Source of the DNA: JAHCHG01 sp041745765 | Lineage (GTDB): Bacteria > Acidobacteriota > Blastocatellia > Pyrinomonadales > Pyrinomonadaceae | Direction of reading: 5' to 3' | Assembly: GCA_041745765.1 (NCBI GenBank) | Contig: JBGTIH010000165.1 | Location: 1 to 37,889 of the forward strand | DNA length: 37,889 nt | Shown here: positions 1-7,142 of the stretch, piece by piece | Layout: each line of letters opens with the position of its first letter | How positions within the stretch are numbered: position 1 is the first letter of the stretch | Notes under the pieces: generated by a model | Told to the model about the DNA's origin: nothing | What the model saw: the letters and a program-made list of their open reading frames with translations, nothing else | The model's database searches: none | Made by a program: the position numbers and the translations under genes

Positions 1-1
1 A

Positions 2-340
2 GAATATGCTACCAACATTAATAATTTGTCAACAGTTTATCAAGTTCAAGGAAAATATGCAGAAGCAATTACCTTGAACAAAGAGGCATTAGAGATTACT
101 AAAAAAATAATTGGCACAAATCACCCGGAGTATGCAGTTCGGGTGGCAAATTTATCCAGACTTTATTATGAACAGCACAAATATCGAGAGGCACTAAGTT
201 TAGCTAATGAAGCATATAAAATTTACCTAAAAACTTTAGGTGCGAATCACCCTACTACAAAAAATATCTTAGAAGGATTACAAATGTGTAAGGCGAAAAT
301 AAAAGAGAAAGCCAGCCTCTTAGTCCCGTATAAAAGTTAA
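2..340 (+). CDS. TPR-repeat protein, C-terminal fragment (5' end outside window)
   Basis: The frame is already open at the window edge (codons from base 2 read E-Y-A-T-N-I-N-N-L), so this is the tail of a longer protein and the in-frame TTG at 26 is not a real start. It carries at least two kinesin-light-chain-type tetratricopeptide repeats of about 42 residues. The repeat signatures are Y-x-x-Q-G-K-Y-x-E-A, G-T-N-H-P-E, Y-x-E-Q-H-K-Y-x-E-A-L and G-A-N-H-P-T. Such repeats are protein-interaction scaffolds, often fused to CHAT, kinase or NB-ARC domains that would lie upstream of this window. The end is a Lys-rich tail. A terminator hairpin follows 11 bases after the stop. The partner and function cannot be told from this fragment. 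Confidence 0.85.
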   Translation, partial: EYATNINNLSTVYQVQGKYAEAITLNKEALEITKKIIGTNHPEYAVRVANLSRLYYEQHKYREALSLANEAYKIYLKTLGANHPTTKNILEGLQMCKAKIKEKASLLVPYKS

Positions 341-350
341 ATCATAAAAG

Positions 351-391
351 AATGGACAATTAAGAGTTCTTAATTGTCCATTTCTTATTTT
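351..391. terminator. Strong, probably bidirectional intrinsic terminator
   Basis: A perfect 14-bp inverted repeat (351-364 and 369-382, arm AATGGACAATTAAG) has a 4-base loop and is followed on the plus strand by a T-rich run. On the minus strand the flank is also T-rich. It lies between the convergent TPR gene (ends 340) and the E2 gene (ends 409), so it probably stops both transcripts. Confidence 0.85.
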
Positions 392-408
392 TCGTTATCA
401 ATTAATTT

Positions 409-1764
409 TTACATCAACATCAAAACCGGATTCTCCAACATTTGCTTAAACGTCTGCAAAAACTTCGCGCCCGTCGCGCCGTCAATCACGCGATGGTCGC
501 ACGACATTGTAACCGACATTATATTTCGCACAACGATTTGACCGTTTTCAACAACCGCCGTCGGTTTTGCTGCGCCGACAGCGAAAATCGCGGCTTCGGG
601 CGGATTGATGATCGCCGTAAATTCTTTGATGCCGAACATTCCGAGGTTTGAAATTGAAAATGTCGCGCCCGTGTATTCTTCGGGTTGAAGCTTTTTATCA
701 CGCGCTCTTTCGGCTAATTCTTTGACTTCCTTGGCAATTTCCGCAATGCCTTTTTTGTTCGCGCCGCGCACGACCGGCGTGATCAAACCTTCATCAATCG
801 CCACCGCCACGCCGACATCCGCATCTTCATAGAAACGAATCTTGTTGTCGCGGTAGGACGAATTAACGAACGGATGTTTCATCGAAGCCATCGCTGCAAC
901 CTTAATAATCACATCATTAACCGAAACTTTTTCGGGCGCGATCGCTTCATTTATTTGCTGGCGAAATTCGAGCGCGTTGTCCATTTCGATCTCGACCGTC
1001 AAATAAAACGTCGGAATCGGACCGATGGATTCGCCAAGCCGTTTGGCAATAATCTGTCGCATTTTTGAAGTGTTTTCTTCGCGGAATGCACTTGCGCCTT
1101 GAACCTGCGATGCCGAAAAACTCGGCGCAGTTTCTTGACTTTGAACTTGAGACTTTGAACTTTGAACTTCTGCGAGAGCCGCTTCAATATCGCGTTTGAT
1201 AATTCTGCCCTGCGGACCCGAACCGGAAATTGATTTTAAATCTATCCCGTTTTCCGCCGCCATTCGCGCCGCAATCGGCGAAACGATCATCCGACCGTCA
1301 GATTTCGAACTCTCGGTTTCGTTAGGCGCAACTGCAACTTGTTTGTCGGCAGTTTTACCGGAAATTTCTTCTTTTAATTCTTCATTGCCTTTTTCCGCAA
1401 TAACCTCGTGTTTTTCCGAAGGCGGCACTTTGCCTTTCGCTTCTTCCGTTTTCTCGGCTTTAGCAGACGCGCCGTTTGAAGAACTTTCGCCCTCGATTTC
1501 TTTCAAAAGCGCGGAAATATCTTCGCCCGCGTCGCCGATAATGCCGATGGTCTGACCGAGTTTGGCGTTTTCACCGCCGGGAACAATGATCTTTAAAAGC
1601 GTTCCGGCTTCGAGCGAAGTCATTTCCATCGTCGCCTTGTCGGTATCAACCTCGGCAATCGTTTCATTCGCCTCGATCGCGTCGCCTTCCTGTTTAACCC
1701 AGCTTGAAATCTGTCCTTCCTCCATCGTCGGAGAAAGCTTGGGCATTAAAATTTTGTTTGCCAT
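409..1764 (-). CDS. pdhC: Pyruvate dehydrogenase E2, dihydrolipoyl acetyltransferase
   Basis: This is the core of the pyruvate dehydrogenase complex. It transfers acetyl groups from lipoamide to CoA in the cytoplasm. In order it has an N-terminal lipoyl domain (about 1-78; D-T-D-K-A-T motif with lipoyl Lys43), a long acidic Lys/Glu/Ser linker (about 85-158), a peripheral subunit-binding domain (about 160-196) and the acetyltransferase domain (about 228-451). The catalytic D-H-R-V-I-D-G motif has His424 and Asp428. One lipoyl domain and 451 residues are normal for bacterial E2. It is the last gene of the operon, 13 bp after the putative antitoxin, with no clear Shine-Dalgarno. Residues 199-210, between the binding domain and the catalytic domain, are encoded by a 7-bp tandem repeat. 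A branched-chain 2-oxoacid E2 is possible, but the paired E1 genes and general motifs favour pyruvate. Confidence 0.93.
   Translation of the reverse strand: MANKILMPKLSPTMEEGQISSWVKQEGDAIEANETIAEVDTDKATMEMTSLEAGTLLKIIVPGGENAKLGQTIGIIGDAGEDISALLKEIEGESSSNGASAKAEKTEEAKGKVPPSEKHEVIAEKGNEELKEEISGKTADKQVAVAPNETESSKSDGRMIVSPIAARMAAENGIDLKSISGSGPQGRIIKRDIEAALAEVQSSKSQVQSQETAPSFSASQVQGASAFREENTSKMRQIIAKRLGESIGPIPTFYLTVEIEMDNALEFRQQINEAIAPEKVSVNDVIIKVAAMASMKHPFVNSSYRDNKIRFYEDADVGVAVAIDEGLITPVVRGANKKGIAEIAKEVKELAERARDKKLQPEEYTGATFSISNLGMFGIKEFTAIINPPEAAIFAVGAAKPTAVVENGQIVVRNIMSVTMSCDHRVIDGATGAKFLQTFKQMLENPVLMLM
1135..1169. repeat. Heptamer tandem array inside the E2 gene
   Basis: Five consecutive 7-bp units lie here: TTGACTT, TGAACTT, GAGACTT, TGAACTT, TGAACTT. 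Read on the coding (minus) strand they encode residues 199-210 of E2, a Val/Gln/Ser linker. The unit is the same as in the intergenic array upstream of valS (15771-15846). Confidence 0.85.
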
Positions 1765-1777
1765 AATTATTTATAAA

Positions 1778-2098
1778 TTAAGCCGCTAATTTTTCCTTTA
1801 ATTCCTGCAAAAATTCCGTGTCGTTTAATAATTTACTGCGGATTTCTCTGATTTCAGCTAATTTCTTCGATTCTTGCTTTTCAAATTTTTCGCGCAAAAT
1901 CTCGTTTAATAATTTTTCGATTGATGAATTTTCAATCTTTTTCGATTCTGCTTCCAAAAAATTGTAAAGATCGGCATCAATGCGAATTTCCGTGATTACC
2001 TGACAATCTCTAATTGTCATTCCTTTCGGAATTTTCGGGCGTTGATCGCGGGAAATTCTTTTTAATCCCAATGCTTTTGCTTCTTTAGGAGTTTCCAT
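1778..2098 (-). CDS. brnA: Putative antitoxin partner of BrnT (BrnA-like/RHH-type)
   Basis: This is a 106-residue basic/acidic protein. The middle part (I-T-E-I-R-I-D-A-D-L-Y-N-F-L) followed by a helix resembles the strand-helix-helix of ribbon-helix-helix antitoxins. The N-terminus, R-I-S-R-D-Q-R-P-K-I-P-K-G, would precede the DNA-contacting strand. The C-terminal ~40 residues are a charged predicted helix. I start it at the ATG at 2098, one base after the BrnT stop and behind an AAAGAA Shine-Dalgarno-like stretch; the longer open frame would overlap BrnT. BrnA proteins normally neutralise BrnT and repress the pair's own promoter. Assignment as the partner comes mainly from position and size; sequence similarity to classical BrnA is weak. 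Confidence 0.6.
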   Translation of the reverse strand: METPKEAKALGLKRISRDQRPKIPKGMTIRDCQVITEIRIDADLYNFLEAESKKIENSSIEKLLNEILREKFEKQESKKLAEIREIRSKLLNDTEFLQELKEKLAA

Positions 2099-2099
2099 A

Positions 2100-2387
2100 T
2101 TATTTCTTTTGACTTTCACGATAGAAACTAATCATCCATTTTTCAGCTTTTCGGGCTGTGATAAATTTCAAGTTCGTTTCATTTATTACAGCATATACTA
2201 AATATACTAATCCATATTCAGCCGTTTTCCCGATTATAGCGTATCTGGTTTCAAACTCGTTAGAGTGTTCTTCGTCAGTAAAATCTACAGAAAAAGAATC
2301 ATCAAAAATATCAGTCAACTTTTCAAATCTTACTTTATGGTCTTTTTCAACTTTTTCAGCTTTGCTTGGATTCCAGGTAAATTTCAT
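2100..2387 (-). CDS. brnT: BrnT-like toxin (DUF497 ribonuclease family)
   Basis: It is 95 residues long, typical of BrnT. Family hallmarks are the start F-T-W-N-P-S-K-A-E-K-x-x-K-D-H-x-V-x-F, a central E-T-R-Y-A-I-I-G segment and the terminal I-T-A-R-K-A-E-K-W. These match the usual W-D/N-xx-K, R-xxx-G and (S/T)-A-R-xA pattern. BrnT is an RNase-fold toxin that blocks translation and is held inactive by BrnA. I use the ATG at 2387 because it shares one base with the E1 beta stop codon (TAATG), which implies translational coupling. The pair is embedded between pdhB and pdhC with no space for its own promoter upstream, which is unusual for a self-regulated toxin-antitoxin module. Confidence 0.85.
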   Translation of the reverse strand: MKFTWNPSKAEKVEKDHKVRFEKLTDIFDDSFSVDFTDEEHSNEFETRYAIIGKTAEYGLVYLVYAVINETNLKFITARKAEKWMISFYRESQKK

Positions 2388-3370
2388 TACAAATAACAAA
2401 CTTCCTTGACCGCCGCAATGATTTTCGCAACGTCCGGCAGAGCGAGTTCTTCGAGATTTTTCGCATACGGCATCGGAGCTTCAGCAGTTGAAATTCTTTT
2501 GACGGGCGCGTCGAGATAATCGAACGCGTTTTCCATAATCTGGTGCGAAATTTCCGCGCCGACCGAAGCGAAGGCGTGCGATTCTTCCGCGATGACGAGC
2601 CGATTCGTCTTTTTCACCGATTTGACAATCGTGTCAATATCGAGCGGTTTGATCGTGCGCGGGTCAATTACTTCGACCGACACCTCGAAATCTTTTTGAA
2701 TCTGTTCGGCGGCTTGAAGAGCGAGCGGAACGGTCATCGAACGCGCGACGATCGTGCAGTCCGCGCCTTCGCGTTTAATGTCGGCAACGCCGAGCGGAAT
2801 TGTAAAATCATCATCTTCTGGAACTTCGCCTTTTAAGCCGTACATTCTTTCCTGTTCCATAAAAATCACGGGATTGTTATCACGAATCGAAGATTTAAGC
2901 AGACCTTTTGCGTCCGCCGCGGTCGAAGGCATCACGACTTTAAGCCCCGGAAAATTCGCGTAAAAGGCTTCGAGCGCCTGCGAATGCTGCGACGAAACCT
3001 GATACGCCGAACCGTTCGGACCGCGAAAAACGATCGGAACATTAAACTGTCCGCCCGACATATAGAGCATTTTCGCCGCGTGATTGATGATCTGGTCAGC
3101 CGCGAGAATCGAAAAATTCCACGTCATAAATTCGATCACCGGGCGAAGCCCAGCCATCGCCGCGCCGACTCCGACCGCCGCAAAACCGAGTTCAGTGATC
3201 GGCGTGTCAACAACGCGCTTATCGCCGAATTCCTTCCAGAGCCCGCGCGTAACTTTATACGCACCGTCATATTCGGCGACTTCCTCGCCCATCACAAAGA
3301 CATTTTCGTCTCGTAAAATTTCTTCGCGCAACGCTTGATTCAGCGCATCGCGGATCGTTAAAATTGCCAT
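2387..3370 (-). CDS. pdhB: Pyruvate dehydrogenase E1 component, beta subunit
   Basis: This 327-residue protein has the normal length for the E1 beta family. With E1 alpha it forms the thiamin-diphosphate-dependent heterotetramer that decarboxylates pyruvate and acetylates the lipoyl group of E2. The N-terminal pyrimidine-binding domain shows the M-G-E-E-V-A motif with the ThDP-activating Glu, then D-T-P-I-T-E and the P-V-I-E-F-M-T region. The C-terminal transketolase domain shows V-E-V-I-D-P-R-T-I-K-P-L-D. It lies between a small unknown gene (21 bp upstream) and the brnT toxin, whose ATG overlaps its stop by one base. A 2-oxoisovalerate dehydrogenase beta subunit is the main alternative; the neighbouring genes do not settle it. 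Confidence 0.95.
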   Translation of the reverse strand: MAILTIRDALNQALREEILRDENVFVMGEEVAEYDGAYKVTRGLWKEFGDKRVVDTPITELGFAAVGVGAAMAGLRPVIEFMTWNFSILAADQIINHAAKMLYMSGGQFNVPIVFRGPNGSAYQVSSQHSQALEAFYANFPGLKVVMPSTAADAKGLLKSSIRDNNPVIFMEQERMYGLKGEVPEDDDFTIPLGVADIKREGADCTIVARSMTVPLALQAAEQIQKDFEVSVEVIDPRTIKPLDIDTIVKSVKKTNRLVIAEESHAFASVGAEISHQIMENAFDYLDAPVKRISTAEAPMPYAKNLEELALPDVAKIIAAVKEVCYL

Positions 3371-3391
3371 TATTTTTTTATAAAAATCAAT

Positions 3392-3730
3392 TTATGCTAA
3401 AGCTAATTCGGTTTTCTCCAATGTTTTTGAAATATTTTCAGGAAACTTGATCGGCAAAAACCATTCAATCGGACAAGCCAGAGCTTCGCCTGTTTCATCT
3501 TTGACCGTGCAGGTTTTCAGATGCGGATGAAGTATGACGCTGTAAATTTTCATCGGAATAAGTTCTTCATCTTCATTCGTCAGACAAATCGCAAAACTTT
3601 TGACGTTTGCAGCATTTTTCGGTAACTCGTTTTTTACGACAAATTCACGGCTTGCGCCGATTTCGCCTTTTTCCATCAAGCCGACTTCCTTAATGCTTTC
3701 AAGCAATTCGTCAAAATCTTCTTTGTTCAT
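3392..3730 (-). CDS. Small protein of unknown function inside the pdh operon
   Basis: This is a 112-residue soluble protein with no signal peptide or membrane segment. Its first ~30 residues (M-N-K-E-D-F-D-E-L-L-E-S-I-K-E-V-G, then G-E-I-G-A-S-R-E-F) resemble the N-terminal leader of many small HTH or MqsA-type antitoxin regulators, which carry a G-E-x-x-P-S-R motif. The rest (residues 35-112) has no visible helix-turn-helix and looks like a small beta-rich domain with K-T-C-T-V-K-D-E-T-G. It lies 33 bp after pdhA and 21 bp before pdhB, so it is co-transcribed. I do not recognise a family; a regulator or orphan antitoxin is a guess from the N-terminus only. Confidence 0.7.
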   Translation of the reverse strand: MNKEDFDELLESIKEVGLMEKGEIGASREFVVKNELPKNAANVKSFAICLTNEDEELIPMKIYSVILHPHLKTCTVKDETGEALACPIEWFLPIKFPENISKTLEKTELALA

Positions 3731-3763
3731 CGCGTCTTTGCGCTTTCGCGTTAAAATTTCTTA

Positions 3764-4909
3764 CTAATCTGCATAAATATCCGTAAATAATTCCGATTCA
3801 TCCGGGAAAGGACTGTTTTCTGCAAAATCAACCGCCTTTTGAGTGGCTTCTTTCGCCTGAATTTCGATTTCTTCAAAATCATTGTCGGTGAAAATCTTCG
3901 CTTTTTTTAGGGTTTCCTTGAAAAGCACGATCGGATCGCGTTCCTGATATTTTTTGATTTCTTCGGTCGTGCGGTATTTGCCGGGATCACTCATCGAATG
4001 TCCCATATAGCGATATGCACGAATTTCCAAAAGTGTCGGCAGAGAATCTTCCCGCGCACGTTTTAAAGCTCGTTCGGTTGCTTCGCGCACCGCTAAAACG
4101 TCCATTCCGTCAACGAATTCGCCCGCCATTCCGTAGCCTTCGGATTTTTTGGCAATGCTCGAAATGCTCATCGCGCGGGTTTGCGAAGTTCCCATTCCGT
4201 ATTTGTTATTTTCGCAAATATAAATAATCGGCAATTTCCAAAGTTGCGCCATATTCAGAGATTCGTGAAAAATCCCCTGATTGACCGCCGCTTCGCCGAA
4301 AAAGCAGAGCGTTAAATTGTCCGTTCCTTTGTATTTCTGCGCGTAAGCCATTCCCGTGCCGACACCGATCTGTCCGCCGACGATGCCGTGTCCGCCGAAA
4401 AATCCTTTTTCCTTGGAAAACATATGCATCGAACCGCCTTTGCCTTTTACATTGCCGCCGGCTTTTCCGTAAAGCTCAGCCATTACGGCTTCCGGCGTGA
4501 TTCCGGCAACCATCGCCTGGACGTGGTCGCGGTAAGACGTGATGACATAATCGCCTTCTTTGAGCGCCATCTGCGTTCCGATGGAGATCGCTTCCTGCCC
4601 GATATATAAATGACAAAAACCGCCGATCTTTCCGATGCGGTAAACTTCGGCACATTTTTGTTCGAAAACTCTGCCCAAAACCATCATATAGAGCATATCG
4701 CGCAGCAGTTCTTTGTCGAGCTTTTTAACCGCCGCGAGTTGAGATTTCTGACGTTTTTCAAATTCCGCGTGAGCGTCTTTGGCATCAAATTCTTCGGTCA
4801 AACCCTTCTCAGCGTTTATTTCGGCTTTGGTCGTGTGCTTTTTCGAACCGTTGTTTGAAGCCGCGCCGGTCTTGGTCGCAGTCTTTTTTTGCGTTGTCGT
4901 CTTTGGCAA
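3764..4909 (-). CDS. pdhA: Pyruvate dehydrogenase E1 component, alpha subunit
   Basis: First gene of the operon. At 381 residues it exceeds the usual ~325 because of a Lys/Thr/Ala-rich N-terminal extension of about 60 residues. The core shows the family's H-L-Y-I-G-Q-E-A, S-Y-R-D-H, G-K-G-G-S-M-H and G-H-G-I-V-G-G motifs and the ThDP/Mg2+ fold ending in E-N-N (233-235). The canonical G-D-G at the start of that motif is G-E-A here (205-207). The start is TTG at 4909; it is supported by a GGAGG ten bases upstream, and the next Met is at residue 72, inside the conserved domain. A candidate promoter lies at 4991-5020. Branched-chain or acetoin dehydrogenase E1 alpha are alternatives. Confidence 0.93.
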   Translation of the reverse strand: MPKTTTQKKTATKTGAASNNGSKKHTTKAEINAEKGLTEEFDAKDAHAEFEKRQKSQLAAVKKLDKELLRDMLYMMVLGRVFEQKCAEVYRIGKIGGFCHLYIGQEAISIGTQMALKEGDYVITSYRDHVQAMVAGITPEAVMAELYGKAGGNVKGKGGSMHMFSKEKGFFGGHGIVGGQIGVGTGMAYAQKYKGTDNLTLCFFGEAAVNQGIFHESLNMAQLWKLPIIYICENNKYGMGTSQTRAMSISSIAKKSEGYGMAGEFVDGMDVLAVREATERALKRAREDSLPTLLEIRAYRYMGHSMSDPGKYRTTEEIKKYQERDPIVLFKETLKKAKIFTDNDFEEIEIQAKEATQKAVDFAENSPFPDESELFTDIYAD

Positions 4910-4990
4910 AACTTATTTCCTCCGCACCGCTTCTGGAATAAAATCCGGTGCATTTAACTTTTTAATATCAGATTGAAAAATCAAACTTAA

Positions 4991-5020
4991 ATTATAAGCG
5001 AGATAAAGCCGTTTGTGCAA
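4991..5020 (-). promoter_or_regulatory. Candidate sigma70 promoter of the pdh operon
   Basis: On the minus strand there is a TTGCAC (5020-5015), an 18-bp spacer and a perfect TATAAT (4996-4991), about 80 bp upstream of the pdhA TTG start. The Shine-Dalgarno GGAGG of pdhA lies at 4920-4924. It was found by eye; the consensus used is that of primary sigma factors. Confidence 0.5.
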
Positions 5021-5158
5021 AAACAAAACAGTTATCAATTTTTACAATTATTAAATTTATTAAATTTGATGATAAAATCACATTTAAATTTGCCGTTCGT
5101 AAAACACCGGATTTCTGCAAGGCAAACTAAAAAGAAATTTCATTATCAAAGAACAAAT

Positions 5159-7096
5159 ATGTTTTCGGCTTCAAGATTAAAATTACTTGTGTTCATCGGT
5201 TTAATTTTTTTGATTTTACCGCTAATTTTATACGCACAAAATCCGGTTTCGTGGACGATTGAATCCGATGCGAAAGGAAAAACGCTCAAACAGGACGAAA
5301 AAACGCAAGTAAAATTAAAGGCAAAGATCGAAGCAAATTGGTATTTATACGATCTGGAACAACCCGGCAAAGGACCTTTTCCGACAAAAATAACTGTTCC
5401 CGAAGATTCAAAATTCGCGCTTGACTCAAATCCGAAATCCATCGGAGCAAAAACGAAATTCGATCCGAATTTTAATATAAATACGCAAACATTTGCCGAA
5501 ACCGCTGAATTTATCGTTCCGCTCAAAGCGACCGGCGATGCAAACGGCGACGATCTGGCGATCAATGTCCGCTATCAGGTCTGCGACGACAAAGTTTGTC
5601 TGCCGCCGAAAACTGTTAAGGTTTCTTTTTCGGGCTTTGAAGATGTCAAGAGAAGCGGTCAGCCGTCGGTGGTCAGCGATCAGCAGATTGAAAACAATCA
5701 AACTCCTGCAAACACTGAGCCGCCGCCAGCTAACAACTTAAACTCAGCCAACCCGGCAAACTCTGTTAACTCTGAAAACTTATGGAGCTTTATCTGGCTG
5801 GCGATCACTTTGGGCGCGTTGTCGCTTTTAACGCCGTGCGTTTTTCCGATGATTCCGATCACGGTTTCGTATTTTACCAATCATTCATCGGGCAGTCGGC
5901 AAAAAGCGGTGAAACTCGCAACGGTTTATTCGCTCGGAATTATCGCGACTTTTACGATTCTCGGAATGCTTCTGGCGATTTTCGTCGGCGCGGCGGGAAT
6001 CAATCTTTTTGCCGCAAATCCCTGGGTGAATATCCTGATCGCGGGGATTTTCCTGTTTTTCGCCTTTAATCTTTTCGGCGCGTATGAGATCACGATTCCG
6101 ACCGGCGTTTTGACCAAATTAGACAATTTGACGCGCAGCAAGGAAGGCGAAGGCAGCGGAATAATCGGCGCGCTTTTAATGGGTTTGACCTTTACTCTGA
6201 CGAGTTTTACCTGCACATCGCCCTTTGTCGGCACGATTCTGGTGACGGCTTCGAGCGGCGATTGGCAGATGCCGCTCGTCGGACTGCTCGCTTTTTCAAC
6301 TATTTTCGCGCTTCCTTTTTTCGTTCTCGCACTGATTCCGCAATATGCCTCGAGTTTGCCGCGTGCCGGCGGCTGGATGAATTCGATCAAGGTGACGATG
6401 GGTTTTCTGGAAGTTGCGGCGGCGATGAAATTTATCTCGAATGTTGATTTGATCTGGAAATGGGGGATTTTTACGCGCGATGTCGTGCTTTCGACCTGGA
6501 TCGCCATCGGCATAATTCTGGCGATTTATCTTTTAGGAAAATTCCAGCTTCCGCACGATTCGAAACCCGAAAGAATCGGCGCGATCCGCGTGATGTCGGC
6601 GGTTGTGAGTCTGGCGATCAGCTTTTATCTTTTGACCGGACTTTTCGGCGCAAAGCTTGGCGAACTCGAATCGTTTTTGCCGCCTGATCTCGAAGGGAAT
6701 TCCGCCAGAATGTTCGGCAATTCAAGAGAAGAGCTTTCATGGTTAAAGGATGATCTGGACGGAGCTTTAGCGCAGGCAAAAGCTGAGAATAAAAGAGTTT
6801 TTGTAGATTTTACGGGCTATACCTGCACAAATTGCCGCTGGATGGAAGCGAATGTTTTTGTCAAAAAAAATGTCGAAGCCGAGATGTCGAAATTTGTTCT
6901 CGTCAAACTTTTCACCGACGGCGAGGGCGAAATTTACGAACGGCAACAGCAATATCAGGAAAAAAACTTTCAAACCGTCGCGCTTCCCTTTTATGCGATT
7001 TTAGAACCGGACGGCAAAACCGTTTCGACATTTCCCGGTTTGACCAGAAATGTTCAACAGTTCGTTGACTTTTTAAAGAAAGCGCAGAATAATTAA
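5159..7096 (+). CDS. dsbD: Thiol:disulfide interchange protein DsbD
   Basis: It moves electrons from cytoplasmic thioredoxin across the inner membrane to periplasmic thiol proteins. I start at the ATG at 5159, which gives a clean signal peptide ending near Y-A-Q (645 residues); the longer open frame from 5015 adds a non-signal leader. The N-terminal periplasmic domain contains Q-V-C-D-D-K-V-C-L-P-P, its Cys pair. The membrane domain begins L-T-P-C-V-F-P-M-I-P and carries the second essential Cys in T-S-F-T-C-T-S-P-F. The C-terminal thioredoxin domain has C-T-N-C (about Cys556/Cys559). All three Cys pairs are therefore present. It is followed by a cysteine-rich exported hydrolase only 46 bp downstream. 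It is divergent from pdhA, with 249 bp shared. Confidence 0.95.
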   Translation: MFSASRLKLLVFIGLIFLILPLILYAQNPVSWTIESDAKGKTLKQDEKTQVKLKAKIEANWYLYDLEQPGKGPFPTKITVPEDSKFALDSNPKSIGAKTKFDPNFNINTQTFAETAEFIVPLKATGDANGDDLAINVRYQVCDDKVCLPPKTVKVSFSGFEDVKRSGQPSVVSDQQIENNQTPANTEPPPANNLNSANPANSVNSENLWSFIWLAITLGALSLLTPCVFPMIPITVSYFTNHSSGSRQKAVKLATVYSLGIIATFTILGMLLAIFVGAAGINLFAANPWVNILIAGIFLFFAFNLFGAYEITIPTGVLTKLDNLTRSKEGEGSGIIGALLMGLTFTLTSFTCTSPFVGTILVTASSGDWQMPLVGLLAFSTIFALPFFVLALIPQYASSLPRAGGWMNSIKVTMGFLEVAAAMKFISNVDLIWKWGIFTRDVVLSTWIAIGIILAIYLLGKFQLPHDSKPERIGAIRVMSAVVSLAISFYLLTGLFGAKLGELESFLPPDLEGNSARMFGNSREELSWLKDDLDGALAQAKAENKRVFVDFTGYTCTNCRWMEANVFVKKNVEAEMSKFVLVKLFTDGEGEIYERQQQYQEKNFQTVALPFYAILEPDGKTVSTFPGLTRNVQQFVDFLKKAQNN

Positions 7097-7142
7097 CGGG
7101 CATTCTACATTTTAAAACTAAAATTCAAAGGAACACAAAAAA

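Noticed and set aside
26..340. TTG at 26 as the start of a small TPR protein
   Set aside because: The same frame is open and TPR-like right to the window edge, so the gene is truncated and does not start here.
5015..5158. 48-codon N-terminal extension of DsbD
   Set aside because: It would bury the signal peptide; the ATG at 5159 starts a typical one.
5926..6513. 195-codon minus-strand frame inside dsbD
   Set aside because: Shadow of the membrane domain of DsbD; low-complexity Lys/Ile/Pro composition and no homologous motifs.
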